DNA of 55,804 nucleotides from Hypsibius dujardini (lineage: Eukaryota > Tardigrada > Eutardigrada > Parachela > Hypsibiidae). The position numbers and the translations under genes are program-made. Below, piece after piece: positions 26,316 through 38,212 of this stretch (the stretch's first letter is position 1; each line of letters opens with the position of its first letter). The stretch is from the NCBI GenBank assembly GCA_001579985.1, contig LRSR01013362.1, positions 1-55,804 on the forward strand, written 5' to 3'. Below the pieces are notes generated by a model. It did not search any database and had not been told where the DNA came from. It saw only the letters and a program-made list of their open reading frames with translations.

Positions 26316-26324
26316 TTGTCTATC

Positions 26325-26478
26325 TACACGAAGATCTATCTATGAACACGAAGATCTATCTACGAACACGAAGATCTATCTACGAACACGAAGATCTATC
26401 TACGAACACGAAGATCTATCTATGAACACGAAGATCTATCTACGAACACGAAGATCTATCTACGAACACGAAGATCTA
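26325..26478. repeat. 20-bp minisatellite with AGATCT palindromes at receptor gene start
   Basis: Unit ACGAAGATCTATCTATGAAC repeated about eight times, beginning only about 10 bases upstream of the receptor ATG (26315, minus strand). It therefore lies in its leader or core promoter. Confidence 0.93.
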
Positions 26479-26479
26479 C

Positions 26480-27030
26480 GGTCTCTAACCATGACCATCA
26501 CTCAATGAAGTTTGATAAGCGTATAAACGACGAAAAGGATAGAACGTTTTTTCAGCAAGGCATTTTTTCCATTTAAAATTATGTAGAGGAAATAGGAAGA
26601 TTTTAAAGGCCAATCCAACAAATAGTCTTCTTATGGGCGTGAAATTTCAACAAGAAGAAGGCTTTCTCGGCCTCCACTACCCACAGCTCTGTAAAGTGAT
26701 GCAGCTACATTACTCCGGCTGTTTTTTCATTTCCGTTATGGGATCAATAGACGGAGTTTGAGCGACAGACCTGTAGAGTTCCCCCTCCCCCCTGCTCTCC
26801 ACACCCAACCGTGAATGTAATTTAAACTGACTGCGATTCCCGTAGCGGTGCTTCCGGTGCATTTGTCACGCGAGTGCAGCTCGAGAATGCGATTGATATT
26901 GCTCTCCCAGGACAGTGAAGTACTTATAGCCAGTGTGTGCCTACCTTGGACCCTAATAATGTCTTGACATACGAACACTTTATTACCCCATCGAGGATTT
27001 TAATCACCTCCTGGTTTATGGAATAAACTG
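26480..27030. other. Non-coding region upstream of receptor gene
   Basis: No reliable gene. A minus-strand ORF at 26978-26736 has no convincing family match or splice partner. Ends at MITE B copy 4. Confidence 0.5.
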
Positions 27031-27169
27031 TACTGCCGCGTTAGCTTCGCGCAGTAGAAGAAGACCCACCGTAAACTTAGACCTATGGATCAGCGCATGA
27101 GCGTACGTGCACTACGGACTAGGATAACGAAGTAATGCTCTTGCAGTGCGCGAAGCTAAGCCGGCAGTA
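27031..27169. mobile_element. MITE related to family B, copy 4
   Basis: TACTGCCGCGTTAGCTTCGC at the left and GCGAAGCTAAGCCGGCAGTA at the right are inverted termini; the interior is unlike the other copies. Confidence 0.85.
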
Positions 27170-27365
27170 CAGTACCGGAATATGGAGTATTAGTTTTGCC
27201 TTATTGCCCTTCGTAAAATTGGCAATCGATGGCAACACTTTACTACTGTACTCTGTATAATTTCAATTTCTATGCGCATCCTGCCTCTAACTCAAGTCTA
27301 CGAGTATGATAACGACATATTTCAAGTGCCATGTTGCCATGGCAACCTGAATGCGGAATTTATGA

Positions 27366-27639
27366 CCGTATGCTCGCAATCTCAAGGGACAACTAAGCCC
27401 TGCCTCCCTCGGTATGGCCCTGCACTCGATTGAACGTTCAATCTGACTCAGTGTTTTCTGACTGGCTCATTTCATACAGCTTGCTCATTGTGCTCGATCG
27501 ATTGATTGAACAGTCGTGCTTTTCGGTTTATTTGTCCTTACAGTGCTAATTTGGTGAGCGGCACTGAATAGGCACGACCCGGGTTGGTTAAACTTACGGG
27601 TAGGGCAGAAAATTGTCTCCTGAGATCGCGAGCATACGG
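27366..27639. mobile_element. MITE related to family A
   Basis: CCGTATGCTCGCAATCTCAA at the left pairs with TGAGATCGCGAGCATACGG at the right. The ends resemble family A (GCTCCCGATCTCAAGGG) while the interior differs, so it is a sister family of about 274 bp. Confidence 0.83.
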
Positions 27640-28427
27640 TAAGGGGCTTCGTTACCAATCAAACAGGGGGGATCGCATTTACATTCTAAGTTATTGACTA
27701 CCATCAATTTTCAATCTACAATATCTTTTAAATTATTAGCTAGCTAAGCGCTCGAAGTAGACGAAATCATCGAGTTCCCAACATGTAACGTAACTGTTGT
27801 GACACAACCCTCATCCTTCACGCTAAAACGGATGGTCATATGTTCCACAAGCATTTTATGCGCGATTAATTCCCAGGATGTAACAAACAACCAGAATTCA
27901 TATTTACAAATCCCTCAATCCACCCTGCGCAGATAAAAAAGACTGTGTCAGCACTACCGCAATAAAAATGTTGCAAGGTTGCAGTCCCTCACAATTAAAT
28001 AAATATCACAAGATAAACCCAATATTCAAATCTAATCGGTGGACACGGTCCCTCAACTCTAACTACAATTTTTGCGCCGGTGCCATGGTGATAGAAAAGC
28101 CCAGTACGCGCGTGTAGTATTGACCTTAATGAATTCACGAAACCGAGAAAAAAACACCTCAGACTGATTACTTCAACCCGTTAACGCCCCGTGCCAAATC
28201 GGACACGATTATGAGTGCCAGAAGTATTTTTTCCGTACATTGTTCTGGTCATTTAAGAAAAAAATTAATATTTTTCTGGGCGAACTTAAAGCATTCCTGT
28301 TTTTTGGGCTGATCACTGTTTACTGTGGAGTTAGAAACATGATATCACAGATAAAAACTATTTCTGGCACTGGTCCGCACGATTTTGGTTCAAACATCAT
28401 TTAATCAATCGATGAGTTTCCATAGTA
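27640..28427. other. Non-coding stretch without recognised feature
   Basis: AT-rich sequence with no protein-like ORF or RNA gene. A weak inverted pair, CCCGTTAACGCCC near 28180 and GGGCGTTAACCGG near 29607, brackets the pogo remnant and may be the ends of an older transposon. Confidence 0.5.
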
Positions 28428-29196
28428 CAGTAAAACTCGTGTAATGTAAATCTCGTCTATATGCAAAACCTCGTCTATACTGAACTTTCCTTCTGCATTG
28501 ATTTCGTCCTATACTTATAACATAGGAGGGCGAAACTTAATGTAAATATTCCCTCTATATGGTATGTTGAACAAATTTCACGGTCAAATATGTAAAACGC
28601 TCCTCTTAGTTGAGTTCGACATTTCTCCTTGGAACTTCTCGACTTCTTCGCTCTTGCTTCTTACTTTAATCTATCCTGCAAGCCACTGCAGTGTTTATCT
28701 GCGCAATAAGCTGCATGTGTTAGTTTTTGTACGCTCTAAATTTTGTTAAAATGGCGTCGATCGTTTAAAGTAAAACGCCTACAAGGAAAGAGCTAGTTCT
28801 TGTCCAGAACGTTCAGCTGTTGAAGGACCTTAGTCATATGAAACAAAAACGGGAAAGCTGGTGCAGTCCACGCTAATGGTTGTTCCGGGCTAAGACATGA
28901 CCTTCTCTGTTCAGTCAAAAGATTTTTCGTCTGGATTGCATGAATAATTTGTTCGTAGTTTCAACGTAGAATGCATAGGCTTAGTTGCGTTTCATCGACT
29001 GTACTGTAGTGCCTGCAAGGAAACTGTATTTAGCTCTCGAAACTGATGCGATTTCCTTTGTTTTACTGGGGTAGTTTTTGACCCCCCCCCCGCCCGCCCC
29101 ATGGCGCCCTTGAGGGCCCCTAATCTAATGTAAACCCCTCGTCTAAGTTGAATAAAAGCATGGATTTTTGAGGTTTACATTAGACGAGTTTTACTG
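28428..29196 (+). mobile_element. Decayed pogo/Tigger-type DNA transposon
   Basis: Terminal inverted repeats CAGTAAAACTCGTGTAATGT (left) and ACATTAGACGAGTTTTACTG (right), about 25 bp, flanked by TA on the left. CAGT-type ends of this form are typical of the pogo/Tigger branch of Tc1/mariner. Inside, from 28751, a disrupted reading frame starts MASIV, hits a stop, then continues KTPTRKELVLVQNVQLLKDL, which resembles the CENP-B-type N-terminal helix-turn-helix of pogo transposases. The catalytic DDE part is gone; total length is 769 bp, far below an autonomous element. Confidence 0.75.
28751..28860 (+). pseudogene. Transposase remnant, CENP-B N-terminal type
   Basis: ATG followed by an early TAA, then about 25 residues matching the basic, Leu-rich start of pogo transposases. 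Further stops follow. It is a fossil with no intact product. Confidence 0.6.
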
Positions 29197-29249
29197 TTGT
29201 CAGTTTTATTCATTTTTTGAACACAAAATTAGACGCCTTCTTTCACCAC

Positions 29250-29301
29250 AGGCCACGTGCCTGGTCACGTGTCTGGCCACGTGCCTGGTCACGTGCCAGT
29301 C
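29250..29301. repeat. 12-bp repeat with four CACGTG E-boxes
   Basis: GGCCACGTGCCTGGTCACGTG-like units (each CACGTG 12 bp apart, alternating CC and TC before it) occur four times. It may be a simple minisatellite or a bHLH binding cluster; it lies about 620 bp upstream of the MORN gene. Confidence 0.8.
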
Positions 29302-29920
29302 AATAATACGATTTAAAAAACTATCTTCAAAGACTGTCCATAAATAGTCAACTTGGTGGATGGAAAAAACCACATGTTTTTTAGAAATTTAGGCTAGCTC
29401 ACAGCTTGCGGAGACCTTTTTCACTCAAAAAACTGAAAATTAGTTAACTTTGCCAATTTCTGCCTGAAATTGGTCAAGCAGCAAATGACCAAGCCATAAT
29501 CTCTAAATTTCAAGGAACACACCAACTTTTAAAATCAGTTGAGTTTAATGAAATCGTTCAAACCATTTTTGCGTGAAAATTCGGAAGTCGCCATTTAACG
29601 AGACTGGGCGTTAACCGGTTAACTTTACAATTTTAGTCCTGGTGGAGTGTCCTTCGTCAATTGTCTCTTTAAGTTTCAAATTTTAGATTGCGAGAGTAAA
29701 ATTTAGTTACATTATTTGTTGAATCGCTAACTCAAGAAACGTTTTGTCTTTCCCCGCAATTCTTCGCGTGCAGTAATTTCGATTTTGCCCCCTTTCGAAC
29801 TACCCTTTACGCCGCTGCGGATGATGGTAACCCCGGTTACGAACAGTCGTCAAGTAATTCATTCGCTCGCTACTGCGGTAACTCTAAAACAAATTCGATT
29901 CGGACAACAGTCAACTGACA
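29302..29920. other. Upstream region of MORN gene
   Basis: No gene recognised. Contains the right half of the weak inverted pair near 29607 and otherwise ordinary AT-rich sequence. Confidence 0.5.
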
Positions 29921-32455
29921 ATGCTGTCACCTCATGCACGGCTGAAGCATTTCTCAAGCTCCGAGGTGCCGAAAGATGAAGTACCAATCTGGGTGCCAGT
30001 GGAGGCGGAGCGGAGCCTGGCGCAGGAACGCAGGGAGAAGGCACGCAGAAAGCGGGAAGATAAAGCACTCGCTTATAACGAACCTCCTCCCAAAATAACG
30101 CGGAGGATCACACATGAATTCATCTCGAGCAATGTGCAACGACCACTGCGTGAGAATATTAAGGCACGAAAACGCGATATCGGTAGGCGCACCCGCATTC
30201 AAGTCTGTCCCTAAGGGAATATTGCCCCAAAATAGCGTTATTTATTATTAGCTTCGGAACTGCTCGTTGGCACGAACTTTTCTTTCCTCAAGTTCACGTC
30301 GGTCTACAAACCTCGAAGGGCTCCGAAAACGACCGTTCACGTTGGTTTGCTACAGCTGGAGCCGTACGGTCGCTTTGTCTTTGCTAATGGCGACAAGTAC
30401 GGTAAATCCTTCATGGAATTAAGTGTCCGCTGGGTTAGGCTCTGCCTAACAATTCATCCATTTAGTATTCGTTGATTATATAAATGTCTGTTTGTTGACC
30501 TATTTCGTCCCCTTGTTTACATAATATATTCCTTAGATGATTGTTGTGTGATCTATGATTGAGACTGTGTTTGTTGAACTATTTAAAAAGAAATCTTAGT
30601 AGCGTTGATGTTTAGTTTTTTTCATGTTCACTTGTCAGTCTAATCAACTCTCATTATCTTCCTTGTTTGTCAATCCAGAATTCTAGCGATAGAACACAGG
30701 CTTATCAGCTGGGTTCCAATTTAAATTTGAAATACATCTAAGATTAGAGCATGATTAAAAGCTGATTTTAGATCAAACTGTCAATCATTGAATTTAAACA
30801 GAAGCTCCATGTGTTTTGGTCTTGAATACCAAACGTACTAAACGTAAACGATATCAAAGTGACTTGAAAACGGATTTCAAATTAAATTACGAATGCTTTA
30901 ATTTAAATAATAATTCAATTGGATTAGTATCTTAAAGCAGAACTTCAGTTGCTTTGAAAGGGATTAAAATTAATGATTCATTCGGCACATCTAAATTGTA
31001 ATTCCCTGCGGTTTGAACGTCTACAGAGGGACAGTATGCGGTTGATCCAGAGAAAGGTCCCCAGCGATACGGGGTGGGGAAGTACACGAAACCCAACGGC
31101 TCCATCTTCATGGGGAACTGGTATGCGGATCGGCTGTCCGGTCCACTGTGCTTTGTCGCCCTGCCGACCGAGATGGCAAAATACCGCGGCGAAATGAAGG
31201 ACGGAAAGTTGCACGGTTATGGTGTCTACCGTGGACCTTTAGGCTTGTACGAGGGAAGATTCAAGCGGGGAAGGTTAGCACAACCACATACCAGTTCTTA
31301 CTTACTTGGGAAATTATCCAGATGCCAAATTCAGAATCACTTGGATATGTTTTTTTATTAAGAGCTATTGATGTGATGAGTTTAAAAAAATTATTTCACC
31401 GCCATCAACAGGCGAATTTATTTTTGGGGAAATTTCAAAGTTGTAAACGGTCCCACTGCATTTACCGCTGCGTGCAAGTACGATCGATTGATTGAATGGT
31501 CTGAAGGCGTCTGCTTTCCCTTTTGGTTGATTGTTGATTGACTGACCTTGTTCGACTTAAAAAATTGATTGACTGATTGATTGATTGATTGATTAATTAT
31601 CATTGGAACGAAGATCTGTCGAATAGCGCAATCGTTTCATTGGCTGCGCTGCTGATTGATCGGCTGAGAAAAATTTCTAGTTTCCGGTTAAGAATTGCAT
31701 TGCTGTATTCGGTAACAAGTAAATCAAGAACATTCAATGGATTGATACCCGACATGATTTTTGGAAAAAAGAATAAATTAAATGCTGGAAAATCGACAGC
31801 TCTTCGTTCCAATCAGTCAATCAATCAATCAAGTTCGACAAGTCCAGTCAATCGACAGCTCTTCGTTCCAGTCACAATTAATCAATCAATCAAGTTCTAA
31901 AGTCAAACAAGTCCAGTCAATCAACAATCAAGCAAAATGAAAGCGAATACTTTTAGATCAAGCAATCAATCGATTGCACTCAGGGGTGAATACAGTGGGA
32001 CGGTTTCCATTTTTGAAATTTCACCAAAAATTAATTCGCCTGTCTATGGCGGTGAAATAATTTTCTGTATTCATTAGTTCAATAGTTAATAATAAAAAAA
32101 ACATGTCAAAATGATTCTGAATTGTGCATTTAAATAACTCCCCAAGTTAGCAGCGCAATGTTGTAGCCTCGAAATAGCTCGGAAATACGTTTTATACTTT
32201 AACTTAATTATGTCTGTTTGAAGGTTCGTGGGGCGTAGCAGATACATTGATGCTGAGGGCTTTTCGTGGACCGGTCATTTTCACTGCGGCGCGGCCCTGG
32301 GTCTTGACCTAGACCTGGAAATCGTTCAAGACGAAAAAGTGCCTCTGCAACCGCCATTGACGGTACCATCACCAGCGATGGTAACGACTCCAAATGGTAC
32401 CGACTCTCTCACCTTTAAAGCCCTCGTAGCTCGAAGAGAACCTTCAGCGCAATGA
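29921..32455 (+). CDS. MORN-repeat protein
   Basis: Four exons, 29921-30182, 30252-30401, 31027-31273 and 32224-32455, encode 296 residues with consistent phases (1, 1, 2). The first about 90 residues are basic and helical (RREKARRKREDK). MORN-type units follow from about residue 120: YGRFVFANGDKYEGQY, RYGVGKYTKPNGSIFMGNWY, GEMKDGKLHGYGVY and GPLGLYEGRFKRGRFVG. MORN repeats bind membranes or scaffold axonemal and cytoskeletal complexes. The C-terminus (from about residue 240) is Pro/Thr-rich and ends in FKALVARREPSAQ. Several units are degenerate. Family member not identified; the other MORN gene in the window (52625 onward) is RSPH10-like and not obviously a duplicate. Confidence 0.83.
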
Positions 32456-33411
32456 TACTAGACTCATTCATTCATTGAACGAATTGAACTGAAGAGACGA
32501 TAAATTGCCAATTGCCAATTTGTACTGTTAGGCCTCCGTCCCTACAAGGACGGAAGAACCTGAACATGCACGCTATTAGACTGAATAAATAGGAGAAGAA
32601 TCGTCGGAAGACTTTACTGTTAAGAGGAGAAAGGAAGGAGCTCCCCAAATTACTGCAGAACACACGCTTATATAGTCAAGGATAAAGAATAGTTTCTGAT
32701 CTTACGTACTAGTTCCTGCCGACATGGCGGAACTATGTACGTGATAATAGCTGAGTAAGTACATTATGGAATGTGAAGGTAGATAGGCTATACTATTAGT
32801 AAGTATTGCGTAACTGTTGGGTTCCACCCAACAGTACGTATCTGTGTGCGTTTCTGTCTGCTATTTTGATACGTCTCTTCTCACTGCTGGATCATTCGAA
32901 TTGTGCACATTCGAATCGGATCACGCACACTGTGCATGAACCCCCAAGGTCACTGCTTCATTTAAAAAGAGAATTCAATGCATTTCAGTGCGTGTATTTG
33001 CGTAATGTGAGTAAGTTCAGATGTCCAAAAAGGTGTTTTTTCGGCTGCGCGCTTCCTGTTCATATTCCCGTAGCAACGCAGATAATGCGCGCGGGGGAAA
33101 ATCGAGACGAGATTCGCTGAAATCTGCTACGATAAGATAAAGTGTGTGCAAATACGTGTGGTGTTTGTTAAAACGGAGCACTAGCTCTTGTGGTTAGACA
33201 GTGCAGAACCGTCTGCAAACTCTCACTGTCTCGACGCGCAAGAACCAAAATAAATTATCAACTAAAATATTATTTGGTCATAAAAAAACAAGCGATATCT
33301 CTTTCGCAATGCATGTACAATTCATATTTTGACCAACCGAAAACGCCCAATCAACCAACCAACCGCCCATCATCTTGCGTGTCATGTCAGCAAACTTTGA
33401 AGAGATGAGAT
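32456..33411. other. Intergenic stretch without recognised feature
   Basis: About 950 bases between the MORN and coiled-coil genes. ORFs are short and without protein character; no repeats above background. Confidence 0.55.
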
Positions 33412-36400
33412 ATGAACTGCTTCCCATACACCAGCTCCGGATATGCCACCAAGGATGGAGAAAAGCTTCAAAATGGTCGCACTCCCAACACAAGATTGAC
33501 ACAGCAGCCAGGCATCGACCTCAATCCCTATCTTAATTTTCTCCTGGATCTCAACACGCTCGACCTCAAGGCACAGCCGTTGCAACCGCTAGCAGAAACC
33601 TCAATTCACTCTAAGAAATCACCCCTGTCGCAAGAACCTATCGTTAATCGGGCGTTTAACCAGAAACTCGGTTCGCTCAAGCCCGAAACCAGTTTATCTA
33701 CCAAGGAAATAACGAACCGTCTCGATCGTCTGGAAGTTCAGCTGTCTAAGATCGTGAATAACGTCGTTAAAGAGCCGCCGACGAAGAGGAGCTCGAGTAA
33801 GAGTCTGCGACGCTGTCTGACTCCGGTGACGAGCGAGGATGAGGACGATGGTCGGGTACGGCGACTGCCAAACAAGAAGAAGGAGGAGGAGGGGGAGGAG
33901 GAGGAGAAGGAGGAAGAGGAGGAGGAGGGATCGCAATACTTCCGCAAGCAGAATCGCAAGCAGAAAAATCCATGCAAAGAAAAGCGGTCTTACAAACTCA
34001 TTCCGCCAGCGTCGTTCGAGGACGAAGAGCCGCAGATGCTACCGGTTCGAGTCAAATCTCGGTGCAGCGAGGAGAAAAGTGCTCGACTGTTGGAAGTCCA
34101 GACCAAACTGGAAAACGAGGTTCGTGTTTGTTTTTGATTATCACTCAGGGCGAGCAAAAAAAATTGTATCCCTCTCTCGTCAGACTCGAATCATGGATCA
34201 GAGCCGTCTTAAATATTTTATGTTCAGGTTAAGGACGAACAGACTCGTCGGGAGAAGGTAGAAGTCGAGTTGTCCGCGTCGAAGGAAGAAATGAAGAAGC
34301 TGAAAAGCCTGACTGAAGTCAAAGCCGCGGAGTCCGCCGAATGTCTTGAAAAACTAGCGAATGTGAAAGCGAAATTAGCCGAAGAAGTTCAACGCCGTGA
34401 GAAGGCGGAGAAAAATCTCGAAGTCCATAAGAAGCTCGCATGCGGACTCGGTGCTAAATTAAAGGCCAGCGAACAGCGGGAGCATGACTTGCAGTCTTGT
34501 GTGACGCAAAAAGACTCCGCGTTGGCCAGTCTCAATAGTTTACAAACTGAGAATCAGTTCCTGAAAGATGAGATCCGGCGACTGAGCATTCAGACCGCAA
34601 CGAAGAAACCTGCTTGCAAACGCGAGGGAGACAAGGACGCGACGAGAAAGTCCGTCGACGAGGCGATGCGCAAAGCGACGACCAAGTTCACGAAATTCCA
34701 CAAGGATGAAGTTCGTCGATTCGAGCTGCAGCTGCGGACGTCTCAGGAAGTAATTCGCGACCTCGAGGAACAGATTGAGGCAGTGGCGGCGAAAGACGCT
34801 GCTGAACTGAGCAAGCTAAGGGTCTCTTGTTCGCGGATGGAGCTCGACGTGTCTGCGAGCAAAAGCCGGGAGGAACTTCAGGAACGTCGGGTTTGCGAGC
34901 TAATCGAGCAAATTGAGGAGACTTCTCAGCAGAAGGACGAGGAAATCGCGAAGCTCCAAAAGACCGTCGCGTGCCTCCGCAAGGAGTGCGAACGTGTGAA
35001 GAACACGATGGCCACGTGGCACAGTGAAAAAACCAGTCTGCGCGGCTTGAGTGATGCTGTGGAGGACGGTGAGAGACGAGTCAGTCGGTTGCAGCAGGAG
35101 AAAACGGCGCTGCAGGAGGAAGTTAGTCGGCTGGAAGAGGAAAGAAGAATTTGCCAGGCGAAGCTCGGTAAAGCAGAGGATACGGAGAGGAGCTTGCGAG
35201 AAGCACAGCAGCAGCAAGCGCGAACTCGTGATGAAGCATTAGAGAAGCTGAAGCTTGAGATTGAATCCGGCAAGATCAAGGACAAGGTCGCCGAAGACCT
35301 TCAGGTAAGTCTCTGTTTCTTTCACAAACTTAAGCATCGTTTTGCTTTGTGCTATTGCTGTCCTATTCTTTCATCTTCTAAACTGTGGTATGGCATTGCT
35401 TTGTTCTGCTTGGTTCAAATGCGTTCTGCAGTGAGCCACCCTGTTTTGGTCTGTATGTTCTGCTCTTCTCAAATCCGTTCTGCTCTGTTCTATGCTGCAC
35501 TTTTCTGTTCTTTGCTGTTTTTTTTTCCAATTTCGTCTACTTTGTACAATATTTTTTCCAGTCTTTTCTTATTCCGTTCTGTTCTGTTCTGTTTGCTCTC
35601 TTCTGCTCTATACTGCACTGTTCCCGTTTCATGCTCTTCGTTCTTTACGATCCGGTCGGTCTGTTATATTCTGTTCTGCTGTGTTCTCATTTGTTTTGTT
35701 CTGCTTTGTTCTGCTTTGTTCTAACCTCTTTTGTTTGTTCTGTTCCAGTCTATTCTTTTTTGTTCTGTTCTGTTCTGCTCCGTTCTGTTCTGTTATGTTC
35801 TGCTTTGTTCTGATCTTTTTTGTTTGTTCTGTTTCCATCTATTCTTTTTTGTTCTGTTCTGTTCTGCTCCGTTCTGTTCTGTTATGTTCTGGACTGAACA
35901 TTAGTGATCAAAATTTCATGAACAATTCAAACTTATTCTACAGGATACAATACAAAAGCTTCGGCGAACAATAGATATCAGTCAGAAACAAGCGGCCTCC
36001 ACTGCCGACGCTGAGCATTTTAAGCGTCGAAACCGAGAGCTCGAAGAAGTGTTGGAGCGACTCGAAAACCGTAAGGAAGAGCTGAAAGATCAGTTATCCG
36101 CTACCGAGGCGCAACTGCAAGAGTCTAATCAAGCCCACCTAATCATCAATGCCAAATGGAAAGAAAAGTCCGCATACATCACTCGCCTGCAGACAAATCA
36201 AGCCGCTTTGCAGGTTCGGTTTGAGGTCAAAGAGGAGGAGCTGAAGCAGGAGCGGGATGCGGCATTGGAGCGGGTGCAAACATTAGAGAACACAGTTGAA
36301 GAACTGACTGTTCGTTCGCGGCAGCTGCGCCAATCTGAGGTGTTGAGGCTGAAGGCCAAATACGAGCAGCAGTTAGCCCGCAAAGAATGTAACACCGCAA

Positions 36401-36540
36401 AGGTGGAGGAACAAAACCGAGAACTCGAACAAAGGTTAAGGGAAATTTCACAAGAACTCTGCTCGCAGAAGAAGCAGATCACCGGAAAATTCACTCGTCT
36501 CGGAAGATTCCTTCAGGATTTTGAAAACGATCTCTGTTAA
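33412..36540 (+). CDS. Long coiled-coil protein (centrosomal/cytoskeletal type)
   Basis: Three phase-0 exons, 33412-34119, 34228-35304 and 35944-36540, encode 793 residues. The N-terminal 110 residues are non-coiled. A Lys/Glu-rich region follows with an acidic run (EEEGEEEEKEEEEEE) at about residue 165. From about residue 225 to the C-terminus the protein is an almost continuous Leu/Glu/Lys/Gln heptad coiled coil, e.g. RLEEERRICQAKLGKAEDTE and RLENRKEELKDQLSATEAQL. No enzymatic domain, signal peptide or membrane segment. I do not recognise the family; structural roles at centrosome, cilium or Golgi are all possible. A TTCTG-rich tract fills intron 2. Confidence 0.85.
35400..35890 (+). repeat. 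TTCTG pentanucleotide-rich intron tract
   Basis: Degenerate TTCTG/TTCTGC repeats with a near-duplicate of about 90 bases (TTCTGTTCTGTTCTGCTCCG recurring). It fills intron 2 of the coiled-coil gene and is pyrimidine-rich in the sense strand. Confidence 0.9.
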
Positions 36541-36704
36541 CACTGTGATTGCTACGGTCGTTCTTGTATACTTTGTCTCTTCACCGAATGACACTTCACA
36601 CCGAACAGTTCTAATAAGTCAGTTGGTCCTCTGCTTGAAGCTCTTCAAGCTTTTGAATACTGTTAATACAATGAATGTTTGTATCGGCAATTGTGTGCTG
36701 CTCT

Positions 36705-36710
36705 AATAAA
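36705..36710 (+). terminator. Polyadenylation signal of the coiled-coil gene
   Basis: AATAAA 165 bases after the stop codon at 36540, the first canonical signal in the 3' flank. Confidence 0.5.
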
Positions 36711-36847
36711 CGAGGCACATGTAGACCGATTACGAATCTTCCGCTTGCTGTCTGAAAAATAATCTATACAGTGTCGAAGCGTAAAATAAAAAGAACCTTG
36801 ATGTTACAGTACAATAAATACAAAACAATAAAATAATATTCGTAGTC

Positions 36848-37020
36848 GTTCCATGTCGATTGCGTAATAACTGAAATTTGTTTCTGACTCAACTGAACGA
36901 GCGATGGTCGGACAAACACTGTACATGTTATTGGTTCCATGTCGATTGCGTAATAACTGAAACTTGTTTCTGACTCGACTGAACGAGCGATGGTCGGACA
37001 AACACTGTACATGTTATTGG
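36848..37020 (+). repeat. 86-bp tandem duplication
   Basis: GTTCCATGTCGATTGCGTAA begins at 36848 and again at 36934; the two 86-bp copies differ at only about two positions, indicating a recent event. Located between the coiled-coil and BTB genes. Confidence 0.95.
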
Positions 37021-37331
37021 TTCCCCCTAACCTTCTAAAAGTGCGGGGGCTTACTTTGCCCACCAGAGAAAAGTCTTGTAACGTTAAGGTTTCTTCGCTT
37101 GTGCTTAATATTCACACGAACTAATTCAAGGAACAAATACCACCACAAATACCACCACAAAGCGCTCTTCGGCATCGTTACTAGGAAGCATTTTTAAACG
37201 CTTTGTTCCACACGTATGAAGCTGTGTCCGTTCTTCCTGCTCAAGACCTCAGACATAGAAATTTGTTCTGGAGGCACTAGTGAAGTGAGAAACGTTTGAC
37301 AGCCTACACATCGTACTATTCAACCAAACAA

Positions 37332-38173
37332 ATGAAATCCGGCGATGGTCTCCATGTCCTGCAGACCGCCGCGGTTCCAACGCAAGTTGTATCATCCCCG
37401 GAACCGTTCATGACGATCAGAAAGAACCACTTCCAATCACGACAGCAGCAGCAGCGACCCTGTTCGTCTTCTGCCAGTTCGACTGAGACTTATGGTGGCG
37501 ATTGTTCCGTGGGTGCTCGATCGTCCAAGCTGGGGCGAAAGTCCGTAACGGTCGAGATTAAGCCGACGACCAGTCAGATGCAATTGAGACTTGATACGAC
37601 AACAGGGAATTGCTCTCGTGTGTCCCGTGAAAAAGCGAAAGATCGTGTGAAATCGACTGGAGCAGGCGAGGCACCTAGTCTGAGGAATTTGAGTGACAGC
37701 GATGGCGTGGTGGACCTGATGAGCTTTGAAAGGGACGGACGAGACGGTAATCAGCTCCGGGAGCTGGCTGATTTTTTTACGGATTCTGCAAACCGATCAG
37801 CAGACGGTTCCCTGCGGGTTTCGCAGAGGGCGGACTCGAAAAGTTACAGCACAATTTGCGATGAATTTCTGGAAGATATAAGGCCAGTTGAAGTAGTGCC
37901 TGATCTGCTGCCGACTAGTGCACTTGAATGTAATTTGCCTGCATTGTGCGGAGCTGTGAAATCGGTTAGCCGAGAGTTGACTGCTTTGACGGATGGATGT
38001 CGGGTTGAACCATCTCTGTCTGACATATTGGATTTTATATCAACTTCACTGTGTGAAGTGAGGTCGTGGATCCATGAAGTACCACCTGATTGCCGGCAAC
38101 GAATAGGTCAGTACAATATTTCGGCAAACTTGTGAACTAGAAACTCAGAAAGTCTAGTGGCAAAACGTTAAGG

Positions 38174-38212
<39 letters not shown>

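Noticed and set aside
26736-26978. Minus-strand ORF upstream of the receptor gene as a possible extra ectodomain exon
   Set aside because: No in-phase splice to exon 1, no clear family motif, and exon 1 already begins with a signal peptide.
33694-33977. Leu- or Ser-rich minus-strand ORFs
   Set aside because: Shadow of the acidic Glu-rich coding run of the coiled-coil gene on the plus strand.
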